Assembly: GCA_035765515.1 (NCBI GenBank)
Contig: DASTXN010000141.1
Coordinates: 1 to 32,266, forward strand
Source of the DNA: DASRSS01 sp035765515
Lineage (GTDB): Bacteria > Actinomycetota > Actinomycetes > Mycobacteriales > Jatrophihabitantaceae
Reading direction: 5' to 3'
Length of the DNA stretch: 32,266 nucleotides
Part shown: positions 31,315-32,266 of the stretch, piece by piece
Layout of the letters: each line of letters begins with the position of its first letter
Position numbering within the stretch: the stretch's first letter is position 1
Position numbers and translations under genes: made by a program
The notes under the pieces: generated by a model
The model's database searches: none
The model's input: only the letters and a program-made list of their open reading frames with translations
Told to the model about the DNA's origin: nothing

Positions 31315-32266
31315 GTGACGATGGAGGCCGACACGCAGCCGCCGAGCCCGGCACCGTCCGACGCGAGGCCGTCGGCCTCGGCTCCGTCGGGCCCGGTGCC
31401 GTCCGCGCAGCTCCCGAGCAGGTCGGACCCGACCGCCTCGCGCGCCAGCCGGATCGTCGGCGGCGCCTGGGGCCGTTACGCCGCGGTGTCCGCTACCTCC
31501 TGGTGGACCCCGCGGCGCACCGTCATGGCTCTCACCGGGCTCACCCTGCTGCTGGCCTTCGCGCAGAAGTCCCCGTGCGCGACAGGCGAATGGACCGGAT
31601 ACAAGCAGTACACGCACGCCTGCTACTCCGACGTCGTCCCGCTCTGGAGCGACGAGCGGCTGGACGTCGGCGCGGTCCCCTACCGGGACACGAACGTCGA
31701 ATACCCCGTGCTCACCGGCGGGTTCATGTGGCTGACCGCCGAGCTGACCCGGCTGGTGCACTCCCTCGTCCCGTCCTGGCAAGACCTGGTCGTCTTCGGG
31801 GTGCTGACCTCGATCCTGCTCGCGATGTGCGCGCTGTTCGTCACCGCGTCCACCGCCGCGACCGCGCGCAGCCGCCCGTACGACGCGGCGATCTTCGCGC
31901 TGTCGCCGCTGCTGATCTTCCACGCCTTCACCAACTGGGACCTGCTGGCGATGGCGTTCACCAGCGGCGCGCTGTGGGCGTGGTCGCGGCGCAAACCGGT
32001 GCTGGCCGGGACCATGATCGGGCTCGGCACCGCGGCGAAGTTGTATCCGGTGTTCCTGCTGGTGGCGCTGCTGATCCTGGCCTGGCGCACCCGGCGCTGG
32101 TCCGGGTTCGGCTGGGCGACGGCCGCCGCGGCCGCCTGCTGGGCGGCGGTCAACGTGCCGATCGCGCTCGCCTATCACCAGGGGTGGTGGGCGTTCTACC
32201 AGTTCAGCATCGACCGGGCGACCGAGCGCAGCACGGTGTGGGCGATCGGCAAGACGATCTTCTCCG
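31315..32266 (+). CDS. GT87/DUF2029-type membrane glycosyltransferase, Rv0051-like (3' end cut by window edge)
   Basis: The first 317 residues of an integral membrane protein, open to the window edge. A Ser/Pro/Ala-rich N-terminus of about 60 residues is followed by a membrane segment (VMALTGLTLLLAFAQ). An extracytoplasmic loop carries CYSDVVPLWSDERLDVGAVP and YRDTNVEYPVLTGGFMW, then come further helices including IFALSPLLIFHAFTNWDLLA and LGTAAKLYPVFLLVALLILA. The VEYPVLTG loop and KLYP motif are typical of polyprenyl-phosphate-dependent (GT-C, GT87-like) mannosyltransferases and of Rv0051, which follows ponA1 in mycobacteria. The donor and acceptor are unknown. GTG 31315 (AGGATGA upstream) or ATG 31321 is the start. 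Confidence 0.8.
   Translation, partial: MTMEADTQPPSPAPSDARPSASAPSGPVPSAQLPSRSDPTASRASRIVGGAWGRYAAVSATSWWTPRRTVMALTGLTLLLAFAQKSPCATGEWTGYKQYTHACYSDVVPLWSDERLDVGAVPYRDTNVEYPVLTGGFMWLTAELTRLVHSLVPSWQDLVVFGVLTSILLAMCALFVTASTAATARSRPYDAAIFALSPLLIFHAFTNWDLLAMAFTSGALWAWSRRKPVLAGTMIGLGTAAKLYPVFLLVALLILAWRTRRWSGFGWATAAAAACWAAVNVPIALAYHQGWWAFYQFSIDRATERSTVWAIGKTIFS

Overview
The window is a 32.3 kb piece of a high-GC actinobacterial chromosome. The evidence is uniformly G+C-rich codon use with frequent GTG/TTG starts, a dnaK-grpE operon under a HAIR-type (HspR) operator, a mycobacterial-type ponA1/Rv0051-like gene pair, an EtfD-type membrane iron-sulfur oxidoreductase, and a surface protein ending in a LAETG sorting signal of the kind read by class E sortases. 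I cannot name the genus.

Layout. (1) 1-2365, minus strand: start of grpE, complete dnaK, its promoter and HAIR element. (2) 2368-4848, minus: a broken endonuclease-like gene and a multi-pass membrane protein, both ending in the same 14-bp stop/hairpin sequence. (3) 4849-5111: an imperfect tandem repeat array. (4) 5120-8938, minus: two paralogous Ala/Glu/Arg-rich coiled-coil proteins. (5) 9021-13456, minus: a five-gene operon (IclR regulator, ABC ATPase with CBS-type tail, two permeases, lipoprotein) for an osmoprotectant/betaine-type (OpuB/ProU) importer. (6) 13601-15007, plus: a divergent HAL/PAL-fold lyase. (7) 15032-17714: a thiol-dioxygenase-like cupin and an amidohydrolase in a coupled operon, divergent from a LacI regulator across a paired operator. 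(8) 17913-20258, plus: etfD-like gene. (9) 20334-25670, minus: a 1778-residue secreted, sortase-anchored Ig-repeat protein. (10) 25936-28797, minus: a large LuxR-family ATPase regulator. (11) 28947-end, plus: class A penicillin-binding protein and a truncated GT87-like membrane glycosyltransferase.

The most interesting part is 9021-17714. The substrate-binding lipoprotein has its two lobes in swapped order (a circular permutation). The divergent lyase lacks the Ala-Ser-Gly triad that forms the MIO electrophile of HAL/PAL enzymes and also lacks two other MIO-site residues. MIO-independent members of this fold, such as ergothionase, eliminate trimethylamine from betaines, and OpuB-type importers include the ergothioneine transporter EgtUV. 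I therefore infer an uptake and trimethylamine-elimination system for an aromatic or imidazole betaine, ergothioneine being the leading candidate. The adjacent thiol dioxygenase/amidohydrolase operon is a possible but unproven downstream branch. The two permease genes are joined by an 80-bp MIRU-like insertion encoding a 27-residue bridging ORF.
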